Assembly (NCBI GenBank): GCA_035629775.1
Contig: DASPHG010000023.1
Location: 76,983 to 140,982 of the forward strand
Source of the DNA: DASPHG01 sp035629775
GTDB lineage: Bacteria; Actinomycetota; Thermoleophilia; Solirubrobacterales; Thermoleophilaceae
DNA: 64,000 nt
Direction: 5' to 3'
Position numbers and translations under genes: made by a program. The notes beneath the pieces were generated by a model. It saw only the letters and a list, made by a program, of their open reading frames with translations, made no database searches and was not told the origin of the DNA. Position 1 is the stretch's first letter. Each line of letters opens with the position of its first letter. Below, in pieces: positions 18,976-27,900 of the stretch.

Positions 18976-20133
18976 ATGAACGATGTCCGCGGGCGAGCGG
19001 AGGGTCTACTGCGCGAGCCGGTGCGGCGCGCCGATCTGGCGATCGCGTTCGACGAGTCGGTCGCGTCCACGGTGGACGTCCAGGTCGAGGGCCGCAACTT
19101 CTTCCCACCGATGCTCCGGGACATCGCGTCGGCCTCGTCGTCGGTCCACATCACGCAGTTCGGCTTCAAGCCGGGGACGATCGGCGAGGAGTTCGCGACC
19201 ACGCTGCTCGCGAAGGCGTCCGAGGGCATTCCGGTCAGGCTCGTCGTGGACGGACAGGGCTCACGGCCGAGCGGATCGAGCCGCAAGTTCTACGAGCGGC
19301 TCCGGGCAGGCGGTGTGGAGGTCTGCGTCGTGCGTGCGACACGGCTGTGGGCGCCGGAGCAGCTCGGGCACTTCGACCACCGGAAGTTCGTCGTGGTCGA
19401 CGGCCGGACGGGCTGGGTGGGTGGCGCCGGGGTCGAGGACCACTTCGTCGACGGGCGGTTCCACGACCTCTTCGTCCGGGTGACCGGACCGGTCGTCGCG
19501 CAACTCCAGCTCGTGTTCGTCGCCAGCTTCCGCTGGCTGGGCGGAGCGATCCCGCCGGAAGAGGTCGACGCTCTCTTCCCCACCCATGAGGACGTCGCGG
19601 ATTCCGCCCCGGCAACCGTGCTGCACAACGCCCCGGGCCCGTACCGCCCGATCACGACCGCCATCGCGGAGGCTCTCGACACCGCCGCCTCGACGCTCGA
19701 CGTGGTCAACCCGTACGTCGCCGACCGAGGGATGATCCGCCGGATCGAAGCTGCCGCGCTCCGCGGCGTGCAGGTCCGGCTCTTCGTGCCGGGGCAGCCG
19801 AACAACCTGGCCTGCGCGGCCGCGCAACGGTTCCATCACGGGGCGCTGCTCGACGCCGGCGTACGCATCCTCGAGCATCCGTCGATGCTGCACGCCAAGG
19901 CGTTCGTGCGTGACGGCGAGGACGTTCTCGTCGGCACCTGCAACCTCGAGGCCTGGAGCCTCAAGCGCTTCTTCGAGATCGACCTGCTCGTACGCTCCCC
20001 GGGGTTCGCCGAGCTGTTCGACGAGCGCTTCTCGATACCCGCCGAGCGCGCGGCAACCGCGGGCCGGCCGCCGGCCGGGATTCGCGAACGGGCCATGGCC
20101 AGGGCGTTCGCGACCATCTCGCCGCTTCTCTGA
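18976..20133 (+). CDS. Phospholipase D-like protein (cardiolipin synthase-type)
   Basis: 385 residues from the ATG at 18976. Two PLD active-site motifs are intact: HFDHRKFVVVDG (H-x-K-x4-D, about residue 135) and LHAKAFVRDG (about residue 305). Both are followed by the expected GG/GTCN turns. Two HKD motifs in one chain form a single active site that makes a phospho-His intermediate; cardiolipin synthases and phospholipases share this. No strong transmembrane helices are seen, unlike classical Cls, so it may be a cytosolic or peripheral phosphodiesterase or transferase. It sits upstream of the FkbM methyltransferase gene, which has its own -10. Confidence 0.85.
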   Translation: MNDVRGRAEGLLREPVRRADLAIAFDESVASTVDVQVEGRNFFPPMLRDIASASSSVHITQFGFKPGTIGEEFATTLLAKASEGIPVRLVVDGQGSRPSGSSRKFYERLRAGGVEVCVVRATRLWAPEQLGHFDHRKFVVVDGRTGWVGGAGVEDHFVDGRFHDLFVRVTGPVVAQLQLVFVASFRWLGGAIPPEEVDALFPTHEDVADSAPATVLHNAPGPYRPITTAIAEALDTAASTLDVVNPYVADRGMIRRIEAAALRGVQVRLFVPGQPNNLACAAAQRFHHGALLDAGVRILEHPSMLHAKAFVRDGEDVLVGTCNLEAWSLKRFFEIDLLVRSPGFAELFDERFSIPAERAATAGRPPAGIRERAMARAFATISPLL

Positions 20134-20140
20134 CCCGTTG

Positions 20141-20146
20141 TAGGGT
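20141..20146 (+). promoter_or_regulatory. -10 hexamer TAGGGT, near-leaderless
   Basis: Predicted +1 at 20153, 4 nt before the ATG at 20157. The alternative in-frame GTG at 20145 lies inside the hexamer and is rejected. Confidence 0.5.
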
Positions 20147-20156
20147 GCGCGCGCCC

Positions 20157-21077
20157 ATGCACGACCTGGGTCTATCGAACGAGCAGATCCAGCGGATCGA
20201 GCTTACGGTGTCCTGCCGAGACGCGGATTCGTTGCCCAAGGTCCCGGACGCAGGGCTGGTGCGGACCGAGGACGGGCGGCGGGTGCAGGTGATGCACGAC
20301 GGCTCCCTGGTGCTTGCCGACGGCTACTACGGCACGTGGATGACCGAGATCATCCGGCGGCTGCGGGGCCATCACGAACCGCAGGAGGAACGCGTGGTGC
20401 ACGCGATCATCGAACGGCTGGGCGGCGGGGATCGCCGGCCGGTCGTGGTGGAACTCGGCGCCTTCTGGGGCTACTACTCGATCTGGGCGATGCGCCGGAC
20501 GGGGGCGCGCGCGATCCTCGTCGAGCCCGACCCGGCGAACCTGCGCGTGGGACAAACCAACGTCGAGCTGAACCTGTTCGACGCCACGTTCGTGAACGCG
20601 GCGGTGGGCGGCGAGCACGGGTCCCGGACGTCGATCGTCTGTGAGAGCGACGGTGTCGAGCGCGAGCTGCCGGTCGTCACGGTGCCGGGGCTCGTGGAGG
20701 ACCACGCAATCGACACGCTCGACCTGCTGCTGGTCGACGTGCAGGGCGCCGAGACCGATGTGCTGGAGCGGATGGCCGGTTGGTTGGGGCCTGGTCAGGT
20801 GCGGTTTCTCGTTGTGTCGACACACCACCATTCGATCAGCGGCGACCCGATGACGCACCAGCGTTGCCTGGCGACGATCGAGGCGGCCGGTGGCCATGTG
20901 GTGGCCGAGCACACGGTGGGCGAGTCGTTCAGCGGCGACGGGCTGATCGCGGCGAGCATGGATCCTCGCGATCGTGATCTGGTGGTCCCGGTCAGCCGGG
21001 CGCGTTACAGCGAGAGCCTGTTCGGGCCGCTCGAGCCAGAGCTCGCCGAGGCGCTCGCGCGACTGTCGGATACCTAA
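20157..21077 (+). CDS. FkbM-family SAM-dependent methyltransferase
   Basis: 306 residues. The SAM-binding signature VVVELGAFWGYYS (about residue 98) is followed by VEPDPAN. The FkbM hallmark LLLVDVQGAETDVLERM (about residue 188) and a conserved STHHH block come near the end. FkbM enzymes O-methylate secondary metabolites, sugars or glycans; the substrate is unknown. An N-terminal 75 residues (DGRRVQVMHDGSLVLADGYYGTW) precede the methyltransferase core. Its stop codon TAA forms the first three bases of the -10 hexamer of the downstream typA gene. Confidence 0.82.
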   Translation: MHDLGLSNEQIQRIELTVSCRDADSLPKVPDAGLVRTEDGRRVQVMHDGSLVLADGYYGTWMTEIIRRLRGHHEPQEERVVHAIIERLGGGDRRPVVVELGAFWGYYSIWAMRRTGARAILVEPDPANLRVGQTNVELNLFDATFVNAAVGGEHGSRTSIVCESDGVERELPVVTVPGLVEDHAIDTLDLLLVDVQGAETDVLERMAGWLGPGQVRFLVVSTHHHSISGDPMTHQRCLATIEAAGGHVVAEHTVGESFSGDGLIAASMDPRDRDLVVPVSRARYSESLFGPLEPELAEALARLSDT

Positions 21078-21080
21078 GCT
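21075..21080 (+). promoter_or_regulatory. -10 hexamer TAAGCT overlapping upstream stop codon
   Basis: TAA is the FkbM gene stop and also the start of the hexamer. The predicted +1 is 21087, 4 nt before the typA ATG at 21091. Confidence 0.45.
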
Positions 21081-21090
21081 GAGTCGCTGC

Positions 21091-22926
21091 ATGGCGGCGC
21101 GCTCCGACATCCGCAACGTCGCGATCATCGCGCACGTCGACCACGGGAAGACCACGCTGGTCGACGCGATGCTGAACCAGGCCGGCGTGTTCGGGGCGCA
21201 CGAAGAGGTGTCGGAGCGTGTGATGGACTCGATGGACCAGGAGCGCGAGCGCGGCATCACGATCCTGGCCAAGAACGCTGCCGTGCGCTACGGCGACACG
21301 AAGCTGAACATCGTGGACACGCCTGGCCACGCCGACTTCGGCGGCGAGGTGGAGCGCGGCCTCAGCATGGTCGACGGCGTTCTCCTGCTGGTCGACGCCT
21401 CCGAGGGACCGCTCCCCCAGACGCGCTTCGTGCTGCGCAAGGCACTCGAGCGGCGGCTCCCAGTGATCCTCGTGGTGAACAAGGTGGACCGGCCGGACGC
21501 CCGCGTCGGGGAGGTCGTGGACGAGGTGTACGAGCTGTTCCTCGACCTCGATGCGGACGAGGAGCAGATCGAGTTCCCGATCGTCTACACGAACGCCAGG
21601 CAGGGACGTGCGTCGGCGGTCGCGGGCGAGGAGGGCACCGACCTGCGCCCGCTGCTGGACCTGCTCGTGGCACGCGTGCCCGCGCCCGAGTACGAGGAGG
21701 ACCACGGCCTTCAGGCGCTCGTCACCAACCTGGACGCGTCCCCATACGTCGGCAGGCTCGCCATCTGCCGCGTCCACAACGGCGTCCTTCGCAAGGCGGT
21801 CCCGGTGGCCTGGTGCCGGCGCGACGGGACGGTCGAGCGCGCCGCGGTCACGGAGCTCTACGCGATGGAGGGACTCCAGCGCGTGGAGGTCGACGAGGCG
21901 GGCCAGGGTGAGATCGTCGCGGTCGCAGGCATCCCCGACATCACGATCGGCGAGACGATCGCCGACCCGGACGATCCCGTTCCCCTGCCGCCGATCGCAA
22001 TCGACGAGCCTGCGCTCGGCATGACGATCGGCATCAACACGTCGCCGCTCTCGGGCAGGTCCGGCTCGCGCCTGACCGCGCGCCAGGTTCAGGAGCGCCT
22101 CGAGCAGGAGCTGGTCGGCAACGTCTCGATTCGGGTGCTCGAGACGGAGCGCCCTGACACGTGGGAGGTACAGGGGCGGGGCGAGTTGCAGCTCGCCGTG
22201 CTCGTCGAGGCGATGCGGCGCGAGGGCTTCGAGCTGACCGTGGGCAAGCCGCAGGTGGTCACGCGCGAGATCGACGGCGAGGTCCACGAGCCGGTCGAGC
22301 GGCTGGCGATCGACGTGCCCGAGGACTTCCTGGGAGTCACGACTCAGCTCCTGGCCCTCCGCAAGGGCCGCATGGAGCACATGGTCAACCACGGGACGGG
22401 CTGGGTCCGGGTGGATTACCTGGTGCCCGCTCGCGGGCTGATCGGCTTTCGCACCGAGTTCCTGACGGAGACGCGCGGCTCGGGCATCCTTCATTCGGTC
22501 TTCGAGCGCTACGAGCCGTGGTACGGCGAGATCAAGTCCCGGCCGACGGGCAGTCTCGTGGCCGACCGCAGCGGCGAGACCGGGCAGTTCGCCCTGCTCA
22601 AGCTGCAGGAGCGCGGCCAGCTCTTCGTGGGACCGGGCGAACAGGTCTACGAGGGCATGGTCGTCGGAGAGAACGCGCGCGCCGACGACCTCGACGTGAA
22701 CGCCGTGCGCGAGAAGAAGCAGACCAACATGCGCGCGGCCGGGTCGGACGACACCGTCCGGCTGGTTCCGCACCACCAGCTGTCGCTCGACCAGGCGCTC
22801 GAGTTCATCCGCGTCGACGAATGCGTGGAGGTCACTCCAGGCAAGCTCCGCCTGCGCAAGGTCGTGTTGCACGCGGGCGAACGCCAGAAACTCGCGCGCG
22901 CGGCCAAGCACGCGGTGACGACCTGA
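21091..22926 (+). CDS. typA: Translational GTPase TypA/BipA
   Basis: 611 residues, the normal length for TypA. G1 is AHVDHGKTTL near the N-terminus, G2/switch I RGITI, G3 DTPGHADFGGEVER and G4 NKVDRPDA. Elongation-factor-like beta-barrel, domain III and V regions and the BipA-specific C-terminal domain follow (RMEHMVNHGTGW, RGLIGFRTEFLT, NMRAAGSDD). TypA binds ribosomes and aids 50S assembly and stress or cold adaptation. ATG 21091 is preferred over the upstream open frame because the conserved N-terminus begins there. The S4-domain gene follows after one base, making a likely translation-related operon. Confidence 0.97.
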   Translation: MAARSDIRNVAIIAHVDHGKTTLVDAMLNQAGVFGAHEEVSERVMDSMDQERERGITILAKNAAVRYGDTKLNIVDTPGHADFGGEVERGLSMVDGVLLLVDASEGPLPQTRFVLRKALERRLPVILVVNKVDRPDARVGEVVDEVYELFLDLDADEEQIEFPIVYTNARQGRASAVAGEEGTDLRPLLDLLVARVPAPEYEEDHGLQALVTNLDASPYVGRLAICRVHNGVLRKAVPVAWCRRDGTVERAAVTELYAMEGLQRVEVDEAGQGEIVAVAGIPDITIGETIADPDDPVPLPPIAIDEPALGMTIGINTSPLSGRSGSRLTARQVQERLEQELVGNVSIRVLETERPDTWEVQGRGELQLAVLVEAMRREGFELTVGKPQVVTREIDGEVHEPVERLAIDVPEDFLGVTTQLLALRKGRMEHMVNHGTGWVRVDYLVPARGLIGFRTEFLTETRGSGILHSVFERYEPWYGEIKSRPTGSLVADRSGETGQFALLKLQERGQLFVGPGEQVYEGMVVGENARADDLDVNAVREKKQTNMRAAGSDDTVRLVPHHQLSLDQALEFIRVDECVEVTPGKLRLRKVVLHAGERQKLARAAKHAVTT

Positions 22927-22927
22927 C

Positions 22928-23152
22928 GTGCCGCAGGACGTCCCCATCCGCGGCGAGATGATTCGCCTGGGTCAGCTGCTGAAGCTGGCCGGCGTCGTCG
23001 AGGTCGGCGGCGAGGTCCGGGCGTTCCTCGCCGAGGCGACCATCCTCGTGAACGGCGAGCCCGACGCTCGGCGCGGCCGGCAGCTACACCCGGGCGACAC
23101 GGTGCTGGTGAACGGACTCGAGCTCCGCGTCGCGCGCGGGACGGCCCGGTAG
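22928..23152 (+). CDS. S4-domain RNA-binding protein (YaaA/RlbA-like)
   Basis: 74 residues, GTG start one base after the typA stop. The whole protein is an S4-like fold: IRLGQLLKLAGVVEVGGEV, then ILVNGEPDARRGRQL and GDTV, the standard pattern of the small YaaA/YbcJ group (usual length about 70). Such proteins bind structured RNA. Tight linkage to typA suggests coupled translation and a ribosome-related role. Confidence 0.85.
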   Translation: MPQDVPIRGEMIRLGQLLKLAGVVEVGGEVRAFLAEATILVNGEPDARRGRQLHPGDTVLVNGLELRVARGTAR

Positions 23153-23157
23153 CCCTC

Positions 23158-24249
23158 TCAGCCCTCGTCCTCAGGGGCTTCCGGCTTCAACTCCCACTGC
23201 CAGGAGCTCTCGTACCTGTTGGTGATGTAGCTCCCGCTGAGGAGCTCCCCCGATTCCTCCTCCTCGCACGAGTCCGTGGCGGCGAGGGAGCCGTCGGACT
23301 TGACCCTGAACTGACGGAAGCTCGGCGGGCAGTGGTCGCGGTCGTCCGCGTGTGGCAGCCAATGACTCGGCGAGTAGTCGGACTGATGCGGGTCGCTGTT
23401 GACGCAGTCCGTTGTGTAGTGCTGCTCAGGGGCCTCGAGGCCGTAGCCGGCGCTCAGGGCGTACAGCGCTCCGGGAGCGAGCGAGCCCTCGTAGCTCAGC
23501 GTCGCAAAGGCTCCCCCGTCCCGCGACAGGCTGATGGGAACTTTCCCTTGGCCGTACCGGGTGCAGTCGTTATGGGAGCCGGAACTCGTGCCGGAGAACT
23601 TCCAGTGGACTTCCCCTCCGGTGGCCTTGTATTGGTCCTGCCCATCGGCCACCACACGCTCGAAGATCACGGTGGCCGTCAGGGTCTCGGTGAACGACGC
23701 TTCGCCCGGGGGCACGTCGGTGCCGTTGCCGGTTTGCGATGACTCCATGGTGTGCGTGGCCGCCGTCGTGCCGACGAGCCGCTTGGGGAAGGGATCGGCG
23801 CCGAAGGAGATCGGGGTCTTGAAGAACTTGCAGTTGTTCTCCTTGGCCTTGCGCTTCTCCCCGTCCACGACCTTCACGCACGCGATCACGTAGAGCGATC
23901 CGTCGGCGTCCGCCGGAGCCCTGGGCTCCGCGGTGACCCTGGAGTCTTCTCCCGGCTTGAGGGGTTCGACCTTCTTCTTGCGGCCGAGACGGAGATCGTT
24001 CCGCGAGCGCTGTTTGTCGGCGGAGAGGCGAAAGGAGACCTTGGACTTGCTGGCCTTCCGATCCCCGATGTTCTCCACCCTGACCGCGAGATCGAGCCGA
24101 TCGCCCGGCGAGGCCTTCGCGGGGAGATCGGAGCGCGGCTTCACGACCAGGTCAGGGGCCTTGTCGCCCCGTGCGGCGCCAACCGCGCCGCTCAGAGCGA
24201 GCGAGGCCGGCAGCAGCACGGCAGCAACGGCCAGCGCTGTCCGGCTCAC
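23158..24249 (-). CDS. Exported protein with N-terminal CARDB-like domain, function unknown
   Basis: 363 residues from a GTG preceded by a GGAGGGGG Shine-Dalgarno. The signal peptide ends near GAARG. Residues 30-140 look like a CARDB/Ig-type adhesion module (PDLVV...SPGDRLDLAVRVENIGD...LKPGEDSRV), common in archaeal and actinobacterial surface proteins. The C-terminal half has a tryptophan-rich beta pattern (VHWKFSGTSSG, SYEGSLAPG, QWELKP) and three Cys; no family was recognised. It begins 18 nt after the upstream gene (24268-24780), so the pair is probably one operon. Confidence 0.65.
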   Translation of the reverse strand: MSRTALAVAAVLLPASLALSGAVGAARGDKAPDLVVKPRSDLPAKASPGDRLDLAVRVENIGDRKASKSKVSFRLSADKQRSRNDLRLGRKKKVEPLKPGEDSRVTAEPRAPADADGSLYVIACVKVVDGEKRKAKENNCKFFKTPISFGADPFPKRLVGTTAATHTMESSQTGNGTDVPPGEASFTETLTATVIFERVVADGQDQYKATGGEVHWKFSGTSSGSHNDCTRYGQGKVPISLSRDGGAFATLSYEGSLAPGALYALSAGYGLEAPEQHYTTDCVNSDPHQSDYSPSHWLPHADDRDHCPPSFRQFRVKSDGSLAATDSCEEEESGELLSGSYITNRYESSWQWELKPEAPEDEG

Positions 24250-24267
24250 CGCGCCCCCTCCGCCCGG

Positions 24268-24780
24268 CTAGTTCGCCTTCTTGAGCTTGCCCGAGGCGCT
24301 TGGGAACTCGAAGCACGAGGTGTACCCGTAGTAGTTCTCCATCTTGATGCTGAAGTTGAAGGAGTACGCGAGGGTGTACTTGTTCACGTTTCCCTCCGCC
24401 CAGGCGATCCCGCCCCCTGCGTCCGGGTCCTCCTCGTTCGAATTTCCCTTGATCGTCTTGTCCCCGCTCGCGAAGTACTTGAGGTCGCCTTGCCCCGGAT
24501 TCGTCAGCTTCATCTTCCCGAACTTCACGGTGCGCACGCACTCGCGGCTGGGGTCGAAGAACTCAATGCTGACCGTTATCCGCTTGCCCTTCTTGGTGAC
24601 CTTGACCGGCTGCTTATCGCCGTCGGGCGCGACGTAGGTGTACTTCCCGGGCTTCAACTTGATCGTCTTCTTCTTCGCGGCAGAGGCGTCGTCCGAACCG
24701 TCGCGAGTCGCGGACGCGGCTGTGACTGCGCTGACGGTCAATGCGAGCACGGCGATGAGGACGAGCAGGGTGCGCTTCAC
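24268..24780 (-). CDS. Small exported protein, function unknown
   Basis: 170 residues with a signal peptide ending around VTAASA. The mature part is beta-rich and basic (KKKTIKLKPGKYTYV, KKGKRITVSIEFF), with two Cys and a repeated TYVAPDG/SYNFS aromatic pattern. The KPGKYTY opening resembles PepSY- or plastocyanin-like exported modules only loosely. A strong AGGAGG lies 4 nt upstream of the ATG. First gene of a probable two-gene operon with the CARDB-like protein. Confidence 0.65.
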   Translation of the reverse strand: MKRTLLVLIAVLALTVSAVTAASATRDGSDDASAAKKKTIKLKPGKYTYVAPDGDKQPVKVTKKGKRITVSIEFFDPSRECVRTVKFGKMKLTNPGQGDLKYFASGDKTIKGNSNEEDPDAGGGIAWAEGNVNKYTLAYSFNFSIKMENYYGYTSCFEFPSASGKLKKAN

Positions 24781-24784
24781 GGAA

Positions 24785-24790
24785 CCTCCT
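24785..24790 (-). promoter_or_regulatory. Shine-Dalgarno AGGAGG
   Basis: Perfect AGGAGG on the minus strand, 4 nt from the ATG at 24780. Confidence 0.6.
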
Positions 24791-24906
24791 GTTGGTCAGG
24801 CCAGAGCACCCAGTAGAACACGGTTTTGGCATTGACGCGAGCAATCGCGCGAGGAACGGCGGTTCCGGACGGATGTTGGATGGCGCTTTCGCCCTGACGT
24901 GTTCTG

Positions 24907-27900
24907 ATGGAAGGGATGACTTCAGCGCCAGCCCGCCTGCTCGTGCTGGCCACATGTCTGGTCGGCCTCGCGCTTCCGGCGAACGCGGCGGCCGCACCCC
25001 CGGCCAACGACAACCAGGCCAACGCGATCGTCCTCACCGGCGAGAGCCCCCCGGCCGCGACGGGGACGAACGTCGATGCCACCGCCCAGGCCGGCGAGCC
25101 GGGGCACTACTTCGTCGGCAACAGCTTCGGGGCGACGGCCGAACCGATGCACTCGGTGTGGTGGAAGTGGACGGTGCCGACGTCGGGCATGTACACGTTC
25201 AATACCTGCAACTCCTCCTTCGACGTTGCGCTTGCCATCTACGTCGACGACGGGACCCCCAGCGGGTTCATGCGCTTCAACGACGACGCTTGCGACCGCC
25301 AGGAGCGCGTCTCGTTGTTCCAGGCTCAGGGGACGCAGCTGCTGATCGCGATCGACGGGGTCGACGGCGCCACCGGCGCCGTCAGCCTTAAGATCACGAA
25401 GACGCCGCCGCCCGCGAATGACGCCTTCGCCAACGCGCTCCCGCTGAGCGGGCCGACCGACAGTGACGGCGTGGACAACTCGAGCGCCACCGCGCAGGCC
25501 AGCGAGCCGCAGCACGCGGGCCAGCCGGCTAACGCCTCTGCGTGGTGGAAGTGGACCGCCCCGAGCAGCGGCCCCTACGTGATCGACGCGTGCGAGCCCG
25601 GAGCGTGGTCGGACTTCTACTCGCGCCAGATCGCCGTGTACACGCAGGGCGGGAGCGGGCTCGCCGGTCTGGCCACCCTGGCGGAGGACCGGCTGTCATG
25701 GGACTGCGGCAGGGACCAGCGAACCGGGGTGGTGAGGATCACCGCCGTCATGAACCAGACGTACTACATCGCCGTCGAGGGCCGGGGCTTCACCACGGGT
25801 GTCAACACCTTCGTCAACGTGAGGCCGCAGGTGGCGCCGCCCAACGATAACTTCGCCAACGCGGCGACGTTGACCGGCCCGAGCGCATTCGCGACCGCCG
25901 ACACGCGCGACGCGACCGGAGAGGCGAGCGAGCCGCGGCATGTGTCGAACGGCCCGGCGGCGCACTCGGTGTGGTGGAAGCTGACCGTGCCCACTACCGA
26001 TGACTATCTCTTCACCTTGGGGGCCGACTTCCGAGCCGGGTGGAACCTCTACCGGCAGAACGGGAGCGGGTTCGCGGGGCTCGAAGAGCTGCTCCCGGGC
26101 AGCGCCAACCGCTTCAGGAACCCCGATGGGACACGCACCCACGGGCGCGACCACTACATCCGCCTGAGCGCCGGCACGACGTACTACGTCGCGATTGACG
26201 GCGCCGGAGACGGTGACGAGGACGATCCGACGCCGGGCGGCGGCGGACACGTCTCACTCGAGCTCTCGCTGGTCGACGCGCCGGTGAACGACGACTTCGC
26301 CGACGCCACGCTGCTGGAGGGGGTGGCGGACTCGGCGCGATTCCTCACGCGCGGCGGGTCGGTCGAGGCTGGCGAGCCGAATGCCGGGGCCCGCTTGCGC
26401 ACCGTCTGGTACCGCTGGACGGCTCCCTCGGCCGGCGACTACCTCGTCGACATTTGCGTTCCGAACCCGAGCGACCCGGGCAACCTGGACAACGCGGCGG
26501 ACTTGGGTGTCTACGAGCAGAACGGGGCCGGCTTCGCCGGGCTCGCCGCCGTGCCCCCCAAGGAGCAGCAGGACTGCCGTGGCGACTTCGAGTCGGCGCC
26601 GGACCGACACCCGTTTACAGCGGTCACCGGTAAGACGTACTTCTTCGTCGTCGACGGGCGCGACATGATCGTGGACTCCGGCCTTCAAATTCGAAAGCTG
26701 AACCGTCCCGTCAACGACAACTTCGCTGCCGTGCGGACGCTCACTGGTGGCACGGACTCGGACACCGGCACCAACATCGACGCCTCGCACGAACCTAACG
26801 AGCCGACGCTGGGTGGCGACGGCCCCGGATCGGTCTGGTGGAAGTGGAGCGCGCCCGCGGTCGGACGCTACGTGATCGAGACCTGCGGCAGCGACTTCAC
26901 CACGATGCTCCGCAGCTACACCGACGGCAATCCCAACCCGACCGTCGCGCAGCTCGATCAGTTCAACGTCCCCGTCTTCTTGAGCCCCGGGTGCGACGGG
27001 GGCAGCCGGCTGATCATCGACAACCAAACCGTCGGGCGGACCTACTACCTCGCCGTCGACGGCCTCGAGTTCCCCGATGCGGGGAGCGTCGAGATCAGTG
27101 TGCGCCCGTCTGCCCCGCCGGCGAACGACAACCTGGCGGGCGCCGCGCAACTGGTGGGGATGGGCGCGCAGGGAAGTGCTTCGACGGTCGAAGCGACGGT
27201 CGAGGACGGCGAGCCAGTGCACCACCCCAACCGAGCGTCCAACCGGACCGTGTGGTGGAAGTGGACCGCCCCGTCGACCGCGAATGTCGTGATCGACGCG
27301 TGCGAGAGCACCTACGACACGGTGATGGCCGTCTATACCGGGGGGCCGGGTGTCGCCGACCTGACGCCGGTCGGCTCGAACCACAACGGCGAAGAGTGCT
27401 CCCAGGGCAGCCGGCTCACGCTCGCGGCGACCGCCGGCACGCAGTACTTGATCGCGATCGGCAGCGCGAGCGAAAACTCCGGCACGGTCGGCACGGCGTC
27501 GCTCGCGATCGTCGACGCGCTGGCTCCGGCGAACGACAACTTCGCCAACGCGGCAACGGTGCCCGCGTCCGGCGGCAGCTTCGGCGGCGACAACCTCTTT
27601 GCGACGAGCGAACCCGCGGAGGGGACCTTTGAACTGTCGGGCGAGAACACGGTCTGGTGGAAATGGACACCGACCACGACCGGGGCGTGGTCGCTCGTCA
27701 CCTGCTCGCCGGGCAACGCCTTCGAGATCGAGCCGGAGGCGTTCCGGCAGACCGGTGTGGGGTTCGACGGCCTCGTCCGCGTCGCCGCAGACGAGACGCA
27801 GTGCGCCGGTGGCGGACGGGCCGACTTCGTCGCGGTCGCCGGCAAGACCTACTACTTCCGGGTGTCCGGCTCCAACGAGGGCGACTTCGAGCTCGCGCTG

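Noticed and set aside
20992..22947. 651-codon minus frame opposite typA
   Set aside because: Mirror frame of a highly conserved GTPase gene with strong third-position GC.
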